A DNA stretch of 58,283 bases from an uncultured Eubacterium sp. GTDB lineage: Bacteria; Bacillota; Clostridia; Lachnospirales; Lachnospiraceae. The notes under the pieces are model-generated. The model was not told the DNA's origin. It did not search any database and was given only the letters and a program-made list of their open reading frames with translations. The position numbers were made by a program, and so were the translations under genes. Positions within the stretch are counted from its first letter, which is position 1. Every line of letters begins with the position of its first letter. The stretch covers positions 1 through 58,283 of the forward strand of contig CAJTZN010000021.1 in assembly GCA_910584065.1 (NCBI GenBank), given 5' to 3'. This document shows positions 41,178 to 50,091 of this stretch, in pieces.

Positions 41178-42770
41178 TTAAATTTTTTCTATCCTGCATT
41201 GATGTTCCCGACTTTTCTTATCATAATTGATTCCTACAAGCAAAATATCTCCTTTGTACCCATTCAATGCAGATATATATTTTTTATCCTTAATCTGGCG
41301 GATCGCTCCTTCCGCAGATTTATCCCATTTTAACTCTACAACTAAAGCCGGCTTTAAAGAATCACGTTTCGGAATAAAAACCATATCGGAAAAGCCATTA
41401 CCCGCGGGCATTTCTCTTATCAGAATGTAATCCCTGCAAGCACTATAATACGCCAAAGCAACCACGCTGCTCAATGAAATCTCATTGTTGTAAATAAGGC
41501 TGGAGGAATTTTTCATATGAACGTCCTGTATCATCTGTGCCACAACCGTTTCATCCATAGCTAATGTCGCTTTAAGCAATGTTTCTGACTCATCAATTGC
41601 TTTTATCACTTCATTCCACCCATCATTTTTAATTGCACGGAGAAATACACTCCTCACTTCCTCATTTGGGATAAAAACCTGTTTAGTTTTATTATCATAA
41701 GCCAAATATCCCATATGGATCAGTAACGTAATCACATCATCTGCAGAGTAAAACGAAGTTATGTCATTTTGAAAAGACTCAACATCAACCATACATCTTT
41801 GCCCGCCAAGCATATCTACGATCAACTGTCTCAATCCATCAAAATCCATGGCAATATATGTCATCAGAGATTCATACGTTTCCGTCCGGGACCAGTAATT
41901 TCCAAATTCTCTGCTATCTACTGCCTCTATTACAGAATTGGGACTATAGACATGTCCTATCGTATTAAAAAAATACCCATCATACCACCGCTGCATTTCT
42001 TTAAATGACATATCATGCGCTTTACAGATCTCCTTTACTTCTAATTCTGTAAAACCAGTATACTCTGCCATCTGCCTAGGGCTGACCATCGTATGTTCCC
42101 TAAAATTATTTAGCGCTGACTGTGTGCCGTACTTCTTTATAGGCAGTATTCCTGTAATATACGCCAGTTTTAAAAATGCCCCCGACGGAGTTCCTTTAAA
42201 CAATCCCCTAAGCAGGTTGATATATTCCTTTTGAAGTTTTTCATTATTTTTATCTTCGCGAAATAAACAGTCCCATTCGTCTATGATAATGATAAATTGT
42301 TCCCTGGTCCTTGCATTAATATTTGCCAAAACAGCGGGTAAAGAAACATCCGTACTTTGGAGGCATTCGGGATATTCCTTTTTTAATTCAGCGATCACCT
42401 GCTCCTGAATATAACCCACCACTTCGATTGAAGAATCTCTTTTCATTTCCTCGAGCGCATTCCCGTACATCCATTGAATATCCAAAAATATTACATTATA
42501 TTTATTAAGATGGTATTTATATGATTCGTTATGACTAATCTTAAAATCAGTAAACAATTTTTCCGAGTTACAGCCTTTACTGTAATACGCCGCAAGCATT
42601 GTGACAGCCATTGTTTTCCCAAACCTTCTTGGCCTGCTGGAACAGATCAATGGCCTGTCTTTTCCGATCCGGCTATTTGTATAATTAATCAGTTCCGTCT
42701 TATCCACATACAATTCCGAATTGACAGAAACCGTAAACTGTTCATTTCCCGGATTTAAATAGATACCCAT
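41178..42770 (-). CDS. AAA-ATPase-like / PD-(D/E)XK nuclease-like protein
   Basis: 530 residues. N-terminal YVDKTELINY then P-loop SRPRRFGKTMAVTML (Walker A) and a Walker B-like QFIIIIDEWDCLF, as in the AAA_ATPase-like family (PF09820); the C-terminus has a PD-(D/E)XK-type core, GFSDMVFIPKRDSLKPALVVELKWDKS being split by the D and E-x-K residues. Many genomes of this group carry multiple copies; their function is unknown and mobility or defence has been suggested. The gene is clearly AT-richer than both neighbours, consistent with acquisition. Start ATG 42770. Confidence 0.85.
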   Translation of the reverse strand: MGIYLNPGNEQFTVSVNSELYVDKTELINYTNSRIGKDRPLICSSRPRRFGKTMAVTMLAAYYSKGCNSEKLFTDFKISHNESYKYHLNKYNVIFLDIQWMYGNALEEMKRDSSIEVVGYIQEQVIAELKKEYPECLQSTDVSLPAVLANINARTREQFIIIIDEWDCLFREDKNNEKLQKEYINLLRGLFKGTPSGAFLKLAYITGILPIKKYGTQSALNNFREHTMVSPRQMAEYTGFTELEVKEICKAHDMSFKEMQRWYDGYFFNTIGHVYSPNSVIEAVDSREFGNYWSRTETYESLMTYIAMDFDGLRQLIVDMLGGQRCMVDVESFQNDITSFYSADDVITLLIHMGYLAYDNKTKQVFIPNEEVRSVFLRAIKNDGWNEVIKAIDESETLLKATLAMDETVVAQMIQDVHMKNSSSLIYNNEISLSSVVALAYYSACRDYILIREMPAGNGFSDMVFIPKRDSLKPALVVELKWDKSAEGAIRQIKDKKYISALNGYKGDILLVGINYDKKSREHQCRIEKI

Positions 42771-42840
42771 ATCTGTACACCCCTCACAATGCAGTATTCA
42801 TTCGATACACAACAATTTTTATATAAACCCGCACCTTAAC

Positions 42841-44259
42841 TCAAAACCTGAAATCCCGCTTCCCCTCGTGGATATTTTCGATATACTCCGCCGCCTTCTC
42901 GCGCACGTTCGGATTCGTAATGACCTCCAGCTCCTTGCGGATCAGTTCCTCACCCTTCTTCTTCGTATCCTCGGATGCGTAATCTTCCAAATATTCTTTC
43001 AGCGTCATGAGCGCATTCGGCTGGCAGCAATTGACGATCTGTCCGGATTTCAAAAGCTTCATAAACCGGTCGCCCGTCCTGCCCTCCCGGTAACAGGCCG
43101 TACAGAAACTCGGGATGTAACCCATCTCGAGCAGCCAGTTCACGACCTCATCCAGCGTGCGCCGGTCGCTGACGTCAAACTGCGACGAGTTTTCCTCCTC
43201 GCTCTCCTCTTCCACATAGCCGCCCACACTCGTGCGGGAGCCGCCGCTGATCTGCGAAATGCCCAGATCGAGCACTTTCTTCCTCGTCTCTTTTGATTCC
43301 CTGGTCGATACGATCATTCCCGTATAGGGAACCGCGATGCGGATGACGGCTACGATCTTCTCAAAAATCTCATCGGAAACCGCGTTGGAAAAACTGCCGG
43401 GGTCAATGTCGTCGGCCGGGCAGATGCGCGGCACACTGATCGTATGCGGCCCCACGCCGTATTTCGCCTCGAGATGCTCCGCGTGCATGATAATGCCAAC
43501 CAGCTCGTAGCGGTACATGTTCAGCCCGAACAGCACGCCGAGGCCGACATCGTCGATACCACCATCCATCGCGCGGTCCATCGCCTCGGTGTGGTACGCG
43601 TAATCGTGTTTCGGCCCGGTCGGATGGAGTTCCTCATAACTTTTTTTGTGGTACGTTTCCTGGAACAGGATATACGTCCCGATCCCGGCGTCGTGCAGCC
43701 TGCGGTAATTTTCCACCGTCGTTGCCGCGATATTCACGTTGACACGGCGGATCGCGCCGTTTTTATGGTGGATGCCGTATATGGTTTCAATGCTCTCCAA
43801 AATATATTCGATCGGATTGTTGACCGGATCCTCGCCCGCCTCGATCGCCAGCCGCTTGTGCCCCATATCCTGAAGGGCGATCACCTCCTGGCGGATCTCC
43901 TCCTGCGTCAGTTTTTTCCGGCGGATGTGTTCATTGCAGTGATGATAGGGACAATAGGTGCATCCGTTTACGCAGTAATTGGAAAGGTACAGCGGCGCGA
44001 ACATCACAATACGATTTCCGTAAAAGCGCTGCTTGATCTCCTTTGCCAGCTTCCGGATCTGTTCATTTTCCTCTTCCAGTTCACATTCCAGCAGGACAGC
44101 GGCCTCCCGGTGCGTAATTCCCTTCATCTCTCCTGCTTTTTTCAGGATCGAGCGGATCATTTCCCTGTTGTTCTTATTTTCTCTGGCGAAAGCAAGGGAT
44201 TCCTGAATCTCCTCATCGTTAATAAATTCTTCTGCCTTACTCGATTTTGCAAGATACAT
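42841..44259 (-). CDS. hydG: [FeFe] hydrogenase H-cluster radical SAM maturase HydG
   Basis: About 472 residues. The radical-SAM cluster motif CVNGCTYC (Cys96, 100, 103) and the C-terminal auxiliary-cluster cysteines in SFCTACYREG and VNCCQPNAL (CX2CX22C) are both intact. HydG cleaves tyrosine to give the CO and CN ligands of the H-cluster. ATG 44259 lies 6 bases after GGAGG. hydE and hydF are not adjacent, so the maturases are dispersed. It implies the organism makes [FeFe] hydrogenase and ferments with H2. Confidence 0.93.
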   Translation of the reverse strand: MYLAKSSKAEEFINDEEIQESLAFARENKNNREMIRSILKKAGEMKGITHREAAVLLECELEEENEQIRKLAKEIKQRFYGNRIVMFAPLYLSNYCVNGCTYCPYHHCNEHIRRKKLTQEEIRQEVIALQDMGHKRLAIEAGEDPVNNPIEYILESIETIYGIHHKNGAIRRVNVNIAATTVENYRRLHDAGIGTYILFQETYHKKSYEELHPTGPKHDYAYHTEAMDRAMDGGIDDVGLGVLFGLNMYRYELVGIIMHAEHLEAKYGVGPHTISVPRICPADDIDPGSFSNAVSDEIFEKIVAVIRIAVPYTGMIVSTRESKETRKKVLDLGISQISGGSRTSVGGYVEEESEEENSSQFDVSDRRTLDEVVNWLLEMGYIPSFCTACYREGRTGDRFMKLLKSGQIVNCCQPNALMTLKEYLEDYASEDTKKKGEELIRKELEVITNPNVREKAAEYIENIHEGKRDFRF

Positions 44260-44304
44260 AACCATCCTCCATTCCTAAACGACACTGGGCGTTGTCCAAT
44301 TCGG

Positions 44305-44336
44305 ATAAAAAGACCGCCGCATAACGACAGTCTTTT
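44305..44336 (-). terminator. Terminator of the DUF6465 gene
   Basis: Minus-strand AAAAGACTGTCG / CGGCGGTCTTTT, a 12-pair stem including two G-U pairs with a TTATG loop, followed by T-rich sequence. It separates the DUF6465 gene from hydG. Confidence 0.8.
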
Positions 44337-44379
44337 ACGTCCATATAATTAGCATTAAACCAAATACAAGTACTGCTCC

Positions 44380-44802
44380 TTACAGACTAATGTCATAATT
44401 GATCTTATCATTAATCACACAATACGCCATGGACTCTTCTGGCTTTACATAAATGTTGACGGACTTCAGGGAGGTCTCTCTCTTTCCCTGGCCTTTCCAC
44501 CACTCTTTGACGCGGTTTACCAGATCCGTATAAGCAACCTCTTTTCCTTCAAACTGCACAAACAAATCTACCGTTCTTTCCGATGCTGCCTTTGGTCCTC
44601 TCTTCGCGCCTTTCTTTGCTGTTCTCGTCGGCTTTTTCTTTGCAACCGGAGCCTTTTTCGTCTCTTCTGCTTTTTCTGCAGGTTTCACTTCTGTTTTTAC
44701 TTCCTTGCTTACAGAAGCCGCTGTTTCAACTTTTTTTGTCTCTGCCGCAGGTGTATTGTTTTTCGTTGTAACCGCATCGCTTGTTTTTTTGTTTACTGCC
44801 AT
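44380..44802 (-). CDS. DUF6465 family protein with histone-like Lys/Ala-rich N-terminus
   Basis: 140 residues. Residues 1-75 are low-complexity Lys/Ala/Glu/Pro/Thr (AKKKPTRTAKKGAKRG), resembling H1-type histone tails. Residues 76-140 form a small folded domain (VDLFVQFEGKEVAYTDLV, then VKEWWKGQG and SVNIYVKPEESMAYCVIND) matching the DUF6465 pattern found in Lachnospiraceae. No function is established. The basic tail suggests nucleic-acid association, which is inference. It is flanked by its own terminator and a divergent small gene. Confidence 0.75.
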   Translation of the reverse strand: MAVNKKTSDAVTTKNNTPAAETKKVETAASVSKEVKTEVKPAEKAEETKKAPVAKKKPTRTAKKGAKRGPKAASERTVDLFVQFEGKEVAYTDLVNRVKEWWKGQGKRETSLKSVNIYVKPEESMAYCVINDKINYDISL

Positions 44803-44947
44803 AATAATTAGTCCTCCATAACATAATAAAAAGAAATTATTTTTTTACAATAACCATCTTACACCATTTAATCTAATATTACAATATATTTTTAGACAAA
44901 AATTATAACTTTTTAAAATACTTCGTTATCAGATTTGTATAAACCCC

Positions 44948-44976
44948 TTTACATTTTTCCAGTTTTCCCTTAAAAT
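44948..44976 (+). promoter_or_regulatory. Promoter of the small acidic membrane protein gene
   Basis: TTTACA (44948-44953), 17 bases, TAAAAT (44971-44976); each hexamer matches five of six consensus positions. Confidence 0.65.
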
Positions 44977-45034
44977 ATGAATATAAAATTCCGAATATGC
45001 CACAATAAGCATACGGAAAGAAAGGACGATGATC

Positions 45035-45337
45035 ATGAAAAAGTTTTTAAAATTTATTCTCGGTGTGGGAACTGTGATCGCTGCCATCGGAGGTATCATG
45101 TATTTTCTGAAAAATGTTTTGATGAAAGACTATTTAGATGACTTTGATGATGACGACTTTGACAACGACCTCTACGACGAAGAAGACTCTGAAAACAGAG
45201 ACTATGTAACAATAAATGTTCCGGATAAAGAATCTAAAGAATCCATAGATTCTTCGGATTCTTCGGATTCTTCAGAAACTAAATCCGAAAACACACAGGA
45301 TGATGATCTGTCTGCTTTTGACTCTGTGACCGATTAA
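45035..45337 (+). CDS. Small single-span membrane protein with acidic tail
   Basis: 100 residues. A basic start (MKKFLK) and one hydrophobic helix (FILGVGTVIAAIGGIMYFL, about 7-25) are followed by a very acidic tail (LDDFDDDDFDNDLYDEEDSE) and a Ser/Asp stretch (SSDSSDSSE). Probably N-in, C-out, or a membrane-anchored cytoplasmic tail. AAAGGA is 8 bases before ATG 45035; the ATG at 45029 is too close. The sequence resembles small Lachnospiraceae proteins of unknown function. It shares a bidirectional terminator with pfkA. Confidence 0.75.
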   Translation: MKKFLKFILGVGTVIAAIGGIMYFLKNVLMKDYLDDFDDDDFDNDLYDEEDSENRDYVTINVPDKESKESIDSSDSSDSSETKSENTQDDDLSAFDSVTD

Positions 45338-45375
45338 TAAAATGACCGATCAGTAAAAAGTCCATGCCGGCACAT

Positions 45376-45420
45376 CGAAAAAACGGAATGGGATCTACAA
45401 ATGATCCATTCCGTTTTTTT
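45376..45420. terminator. Bidirectional terminator between the small membrane protein gene and pfkA
   Basis: AACGGAATGGGATC and GATCCATTCCGTT form a long stem with a short loop; runs of A before and T after it give U tracts on both strands. Confidence 0.9.
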
Positions 45421-45444
45421 CTTTTTCCAGATCGGCTCCCCCGT

Positions 45445-46422
45445 CTATCTGGAAAGCCTCTTTGTCATGCTGAATAAATGCTCATCAATGTCTTTCGTCA
45501 TCGCGAGCGCCTCGTCGATGTCAAAATCACAAAAATGTCCGGAGCGGTATGCTACGACGCGGTTCGTCTGCCCTTCCAAAAGAAGGTCTACCGCCTTGAC
45601 TCCCATCGCGGAAGCGTACACGCGGTCGCGGCATGTCGGATTCCCGCCGCGCTGGATATGGCCGATCACCGTGGCCCTCGTCTCGATGCCCGTGGCTGCT
45701 TCAATCCGTTCCGCCATGCCATAGGAATCCCCGATCCCCTCCGCATTGACGATAATGTGATGTTTCTTTCCGATGCGGCGTTTCGCCCGTATCTTTTCGA
45801 TGATCTTCTGCTCGTCATTGTCATATCGCTCAGGGATGAGAACATATTCCGAACCGTTGCTGATACCGCACCACAGCGCGATATGTCCCGCCGTGCGCCC
45901 CATGACCTCAATGATACTGCACCGTTCATGGGAAGCGGACGTATCCCGCACTTTGTCGATCGCCTCCATCGCCGTATTGCAGGCCGTGTCAAAACCAATC
46001 GTATATTCGGTACAGGAAATGTCAAGGTCGATCGTACCAGGAACGCCGATCGTATTGATCCCGTTCATCGAAAGTTTCTGCGCGCCGCGGAACGAGCCGT
46101 CGCCGCCAATCACCACGATGCCGTCTATCCCGTGCTTCCGGCATATATCCGCCGCCTTCTTCTGTCCTTCCGGCGTCGTCATCTCCTTGCATCGCGACGT
46201 GTAAAGGATCGTACCGCCCTTTTGCACGATATCCGAAACGCTCATCGTTCCCATATCAATAATATCTTCCTCTAATAATCCAGCATATCCGCGGCGGATC
46301 CCTTTTACTTCCACCCCGCTGGAAATACCGGAGCGCACTACGGCGCGTATCGCCGCGTTCATTCCCGGCGCATCCCCTCCGCTAGTCAAGACCCCTATCG
46401 TTTTGATTGCCTGTTCTGCCAT
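45445..46422 (-). CDS. pfkA: ATP-dependent 6-phosphofructokinase
   Basis: 325 residues. N-terminal IGVLTSGGDAPGMNAAIRAV and the ATP-type GGDGSFRGA (Gly at the positions that distinguish ATP from PPi enzymes). The catalytic loop reads GTIDLDISCTEYTIGFDTA: both aspartates are kept, but the usual Asn between them is Leu. MGRTAGHIALW and HIQRGGNPTCRDR are the fructose-6-phosphate site. ATG 46422 follows GGAGG by 8 bases. It lies 42 bases after dnaE, so it may be the last gene of the long operon, though a local promoter cannot be excluded. Confidence 0.93.
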   Translation of the reverse strand: MAEQAIKTIGVLTSGGDAPGMNAAIRAVVRSGISSGVEVKGIRRGYAGLLEEDIIDMGTMSVSDIVQKGGTILYTSRCKEMTTPEGQKKAADICRKHGIDGIVVIGGDGSFRGAQKLSMNGINTIGVPGTIDLDISCTEYTIGFDTACNTAMEAIDKVRDTSASHERCSIIEVMGRTAGHIALWCGISNGSEYVLIPERYDNDEQKIIEKIRAKRRIGKKHHIIVNAEGIGDSYGMAERIEAATGIETRATVIGHIQRGGNPTCRDRVYASAMGVKAVDLLLEGQTNRVVAYRSGHFCDFDIDEALAMTKDIDEHLFSMTKRLSR

Positions 46423-46464
46423 TCTCATTTCCTCCATTCGTGCGCACCATTCCGTGTCACATTA

Positions 46465-49400
46465 CTATCCATTATTGTACGACATTTGTAATTTTTTTTC
46501 AATACCAGATTGTACGACTTTTACATTTTCATCGCCAAACATTTGATAAAGCTGTTCGAGCAGTTCGGGACAGACGCGTGTCATCCTGCTGTTCGGCAGT
46601 TGTTTTTTCGCCCGCTCGGATGCCAGATAAATGATCACGGTATCCTGCCCGTCATATCCGCCCAGCACGGCAAAAAGTCCATCTTCCTTTTCGCGGTATT
46701 CCTCTTTGGTCCGGCACTGGATCCACAGCTGTTTCGGAATGTCATCAAACGGGACCATGCCCTGGCAGATCATCTTCGCCGGCTTATCTTCTTCGACAGT
46801 GACGCGGCCTCGGATAAACACCTTTCGATCTTCCTCCAGATAGCTGCGGTACTTTTCGTAATCTTTTGGGAATACGATCACCTCCACGGTCCCGACGAGG
46901 TCCTCCATCGTGATAAACGCCATGAGACTGTTTGCGCGCGTCGTCTTGACGGTTTTGTCGACGATCATGCCGCCGATCACAGCGTTTTCATTGTCGCGGA
47001 CGGCCGGCGCCGTTTCCCCTTCGGCCACCACAAAATCAGCCGTCGTTCTCGTAATATTTTTTTTCATCAGCGGAACGAACTCCTCGAGCGGATGGCCGCT
47101 GATATACACGCCGAGCACCTCTTTTTCAAACGCCAGTATCATATCCCTGTCATATTCGCCCACATCGGGAAGCTTCGCTTCAAATTCTTCCTTTTCTTCC
47201 TCCGCGGCAAAATCAAATAGCGACATCTGCCCGGTAAGCGTCATTTTTTTCTCCTGGCTGATCCCGTCCAGTATACCGGCGTACGCGCTCATCTTCTGCT
47301 TTCTCGTACCCTCGAGGCAGTCGAGCGCCCCCGCCTTGATAAAACTCTCCAGCGTCCGTTTGTTGATGGCTTTCCCCGCCAGCCGCGCGCACAGATCTTT
47401 CAGCGAACGGAACGCGCCGCCCGCCTTCCGCTCCTCGGTGATCGCTTCGATCACCGGCCTGCCCACGCTCTTGATCGCGGCGAGCCCGTACTTGATCCCG
47501 TCCTCGGTCGGCGTAAACGCCGCCTCTCCCTCATTGATGTCCGGCGGCAGGATGGAAATGCCCATCTTCCGGCATGTCATGAAATATTCCGTAATCTTTC
47601 CCGTATGTTCCATGACCGATGTCAGCAGCGCCGCCATGAACTCCTTCGGATAATAGTATTTTAAATACGCCGTCTGGTACGCCACGACCGCGTACGCCGC
47701 TGCATGGGATTTATTAAACGCGTATTTGGCGAAATCCATCATTTCCTCAAATATTTTTCTGGCGACGGCTTCCGGGATGCCCCGCTTGATGCAGCCCTCC
47801 ACACGCTCTTCCTGATCATCCGTATCCATATTTCCGTAAATAAAATTATTTTTTTCCTTTTCCATGACCGACGTTTTCTTTTTCGACATCGCACGCCGCA
47901 CGAGATCGCTGCGCCCGTAACTGTACCCCGCGAGATCACGGACGATCTGCATCACCTGCTCCTGATAAACGATACAGCCGTACGTCGGAGAGAGGATCGG
48001 CTCCAGCTCCGGGCAGTCGTACACGACATTGTTTTTATCGTTTTTGCCCGCGATGTATTTGGGGATGAAATCCATCGGCCCCGGGCGGTAGAGTGCGATG
48101 CCCGCGATGATATCCTCGAGCGATTCCGGCTTCAACTCCTTCATAAAACTCGTCATCCCGGCACTTTCCAGCTGGAATACACCCTCCGTTTTTCCAGCGG
48201 ATATCATCTCATAAACACGCTTGTCCTCATAATCGATCTTCTCGAGATCCAGCTCGTCCTTCGCCGCGTTCACCGCATTTTTTATGACCGTGAGGTTCCG
48301 CAGTCCGAGAAAATCCATTTTCAAAAGTCCCAGTTCCTCGAGCGTGACCATCGTATACTGCGTCGTGATCGTCCCGTCCGCCGCCCGGGAAACCGGCACG
48401 AAATTATCCACTTCCTCCGGACTGATCACGACTCCCGCCGCATGGATCGACGTATGGCGCGGCAGCCCTTCCAGACGCAGCGACATATCGATCAGTTTGC
48501 GGATGGCATCGTCGCCCTCATACATTTGTTTCAATTCGGGATTCATATCAAGTGCCTTGCTGATCGTGATCCCCAGCTCCATCGGCACCGCTTTTGCCAC
48601 ACCGTCCACGAGGGCGTACGGCATGTCCAGCACGCGCCCCACATCGCGGATGACCATGCGCGCAGCCATCGTTCCAAACGTCACGATCTGCACGACGCGG
48701 TCTTTTCCGTACTTTTCCGTCACATAATCAATCACATCCTGGCGGCCGTCCACGCAAAAGTCAATATCGATATCGGGCATCGTCACACGCTCGGGGTTTA
48801 AAAAACGCTCAAACAGAAGATTGTATTTGATCGGATCAATGATATCCGTAATCTCCAGCACATACGCCACGATACTGCCCGCCGCCGAACCGCGCCCCGG
48901 CCCGACCGGGATATCGTGATCCTTCGCGTATTTAATAAAGTCCCACACGATAAGGAAGTAATCGACAAACCCCATGTTGACGATCGTATCCAGCTCATAA
49001 TCCATGCGCGCCCGCAGCTCATCCGCATCGTAATCGGAATCCCGGTACCGCTTCTCCAACCCGTCGGCACACAGCTTCCGCAAATACTGCTCCGCCGTAT
49101 AGCCCGCCGGCACGTCAAATTTCGGCAGCTTATAATTTCCGAACTCGATCTCTACCTGGCACCGCTGTCCGATCTTGTATGTGTTCTCGATCGCCTCCGC
49201 GGCATATGGAAACAATTGTGCCATCTGCTCCGGTGATTTGAGGAAATACTGCCCGCCCTCGTACCGCATACGGTTTTCATCGCTGACCTTTTTTCCGGTC
49301 TGGATGCAGAGCAGGATATCGTGCGCTTCCACGTCCGTATCGTATATATAATGGATATCATTGGTGGCCACAAGGTCGATCCCCGTATCCTCGTGGATAC

Positions 49401-49974
49401 GCAAAAGCCCCTGGTTCACCGTCGCCTGCTGGGACAGTCCGTGATCCTGCAGTTCCAGAAAGAAATTTCCCGCCCCGAAAATGTCCTGCAGTGTCAGCGC
49501 CTCCTGCCTCGCCTCTTCATAACGCCCCTTGAGAAGCTTGGCCGGCACGGCGCCGGCCAGGCAGGCGCTGAGCGCAATGATCCCCTCGTGGTACTGGCGC
49601 AACACCTCGTAATCCACGCGGGGCCGGTAATAAAATCCTTCGGTAAATCCTTTGGACACGATCTTCATGAGGTTCTGATACCCAAGGTTATTTTCTGCCA
49701 GCAGCACCAAATGATTATAGCGGTCCTCCCCCTGATTGTTCTCCCTGTCAAACCGCGAACCGGGGGCGACATAGACCTCGCATCCGATGATCGGCCGGAT
49801 CCCCGCCTCTTTTGCCATACGATAAAAATCAATGACGCCGTACATCACGCCGTGATCCGTCAGGGCGATGCTGTCCATCCCCAATTCTTTCGTCCTGGCC
49901 ACGAGCTCCTTTAATTTACTGGAACCATCGAGAAGGCTGTATTCACTATGTACATGGAGGTGTGTAAAATTCAT
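46465..49974 (-). CDS. dnaE: DNA polymerase III subunit alpha DnaE
   Basis: 1169 residues. PHP domain HLHVHSEYSLLDG, catalytic aspartates in MPDIDIDFCVDGRQDVIDYV, palm/finger segments SIHAAGVVIS and YQEQVMQIVRDLAGYSYG, AFNKSHAAAYAVVAYQTAYL, and a C-terminal OB fold (VGTVEVIVFPKDYEKY). In low-GC Firmicutes it extends primers for PolC. Start ATG 49974 with GGGGA upstream. It follows the HPr-like gene; a 13-bp inverted repeat occupies the gap. Confidence 0.96.
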   Translation of the reverse strand: MNFTHLHVHSEYSLLDGSSKLKELVARTKELGMDSIALTDHGVMYGVIDFYRMAKEAGIRPIIGCEVYVAPGSRFDRENNQGEDRYNHLVLLAENNLGYQNLMKIVSKGFTEGFYYRPRVDYEVLRQYHEGIIALSACLAGAVPAKLLKGRYEEARQEALTLQDIFGAGNFFLELQDHGLSQQATVNQGLLRIHEDTGIDLVATNDIHYIYDTDVEAHDILLCIQTGKKVSDENRMRYEGGQYFLKSPEQMAQLFPYAAEAIENTYKIGQRCQVEIEFGNYKLPKFDVPAGYTAEQYLRKLCADGLEKRYRDSDYDADELRARMDYELDTIVNMGFVDYFLIVWDFIKYAKDHDIPVGPGRGSAAGSIVAYVLEITDIIDPIKYNLLFERFLNPERVTMPDIDIDFCVDGRQDVIDYVTEKYGKDRVVQIVTFGTMAARMVIRDVGRVLDMPYALVDGVAKAVPMELGITISKALDMNPELKQMYEGDDAIRKLIDMSLRLEGLPRHTSIHAAGVVISPEEVDNFVPVSRAADGTITTQYTMVTLEELGLLKMDFLGLRNLTVIKNAVNAAKDELDLEKIDYEDKRVYEMISAGKTEGVFQLESAGMTSFMKELKPESLEDIIAGIALYRPGPMDFIPKYIAGKNDKNNVVYDCPELEPILSPTYGCIVYQEQVMQIVRDLAGYSYGRSDLVRRAMSKKKTSVMEKEKNNFIYGNMDTDDQEERVEGCIKRGIPEAVARKIFEEMMDFAKYAFNKSHAAAYAVVAYQTAYLKYYYPKEFMAALLTSVMEHTGKITEYFMTCRKMGISILPPDINEGEAAFTPTEDGIKYGLAAIKSVGRPVIEAITEERKAGGAFRSLKDLCARLAGKAINKRTLESFIKAGALDCLEGTRKQKMSAYAGILDGISQEKKMTLTGQMSLFDFAAEEEKEEFEAKLPDVGEYDRDMILAFEKEVLGVYISGHPLEEFVPLMKKNITRTTADFVVAEGETAPAVRDNENAVIGGMIVDKTVKTTRANSLMAFITMEDLVGTVEVIVFPKDYEKYRSYLEEDRKVFIRGRVTVEEDKPAKMICQGMVPFDDIPKQLWIQCRTKEEYREKEDGLFAVLGGYDGQDTVIIYLASERAKKQLPNSRMTRVCPELLEQLYQMFGDENVKVVQSGIEKKLQMSYNNG

Positions 49975-50006
49975 CTGGATTCCCCATTTCTTTCTTCTCA
50001 AACCGA

Positions 50007-50062
50007 CAGCTACATAAAAACCCCCGGAAACAATATTCCGCCCGGAAACTTTTATGTAGCTG
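50007..50062. promoter_or_regulatory. Inverted repeat between the HPr-like gene and dnaE
   Basis: Perfect 13-bp arms CAGCTACATAAAA (50007-50019) and TTTTATGTAGCTG (50050-50062) enclose a 30-base segment containing direct copies of CCGGAAAC. No adequate U tract follows on the minus strand, so it may be a processing or attenuation hairpin rather than a simple terminator. Confidence 0.6.
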
Positions 50063-50091
50063 CCATACGTACAGGTTAATTTTTATTAAAA

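Noticed and set aside
47704..48801. 365-codon plus-strand frame opposite dnaE
   Set aside because: Antisense of conserved dnaE motifs; the His/Arg-rich translation is typical of reverse-complement shadows.
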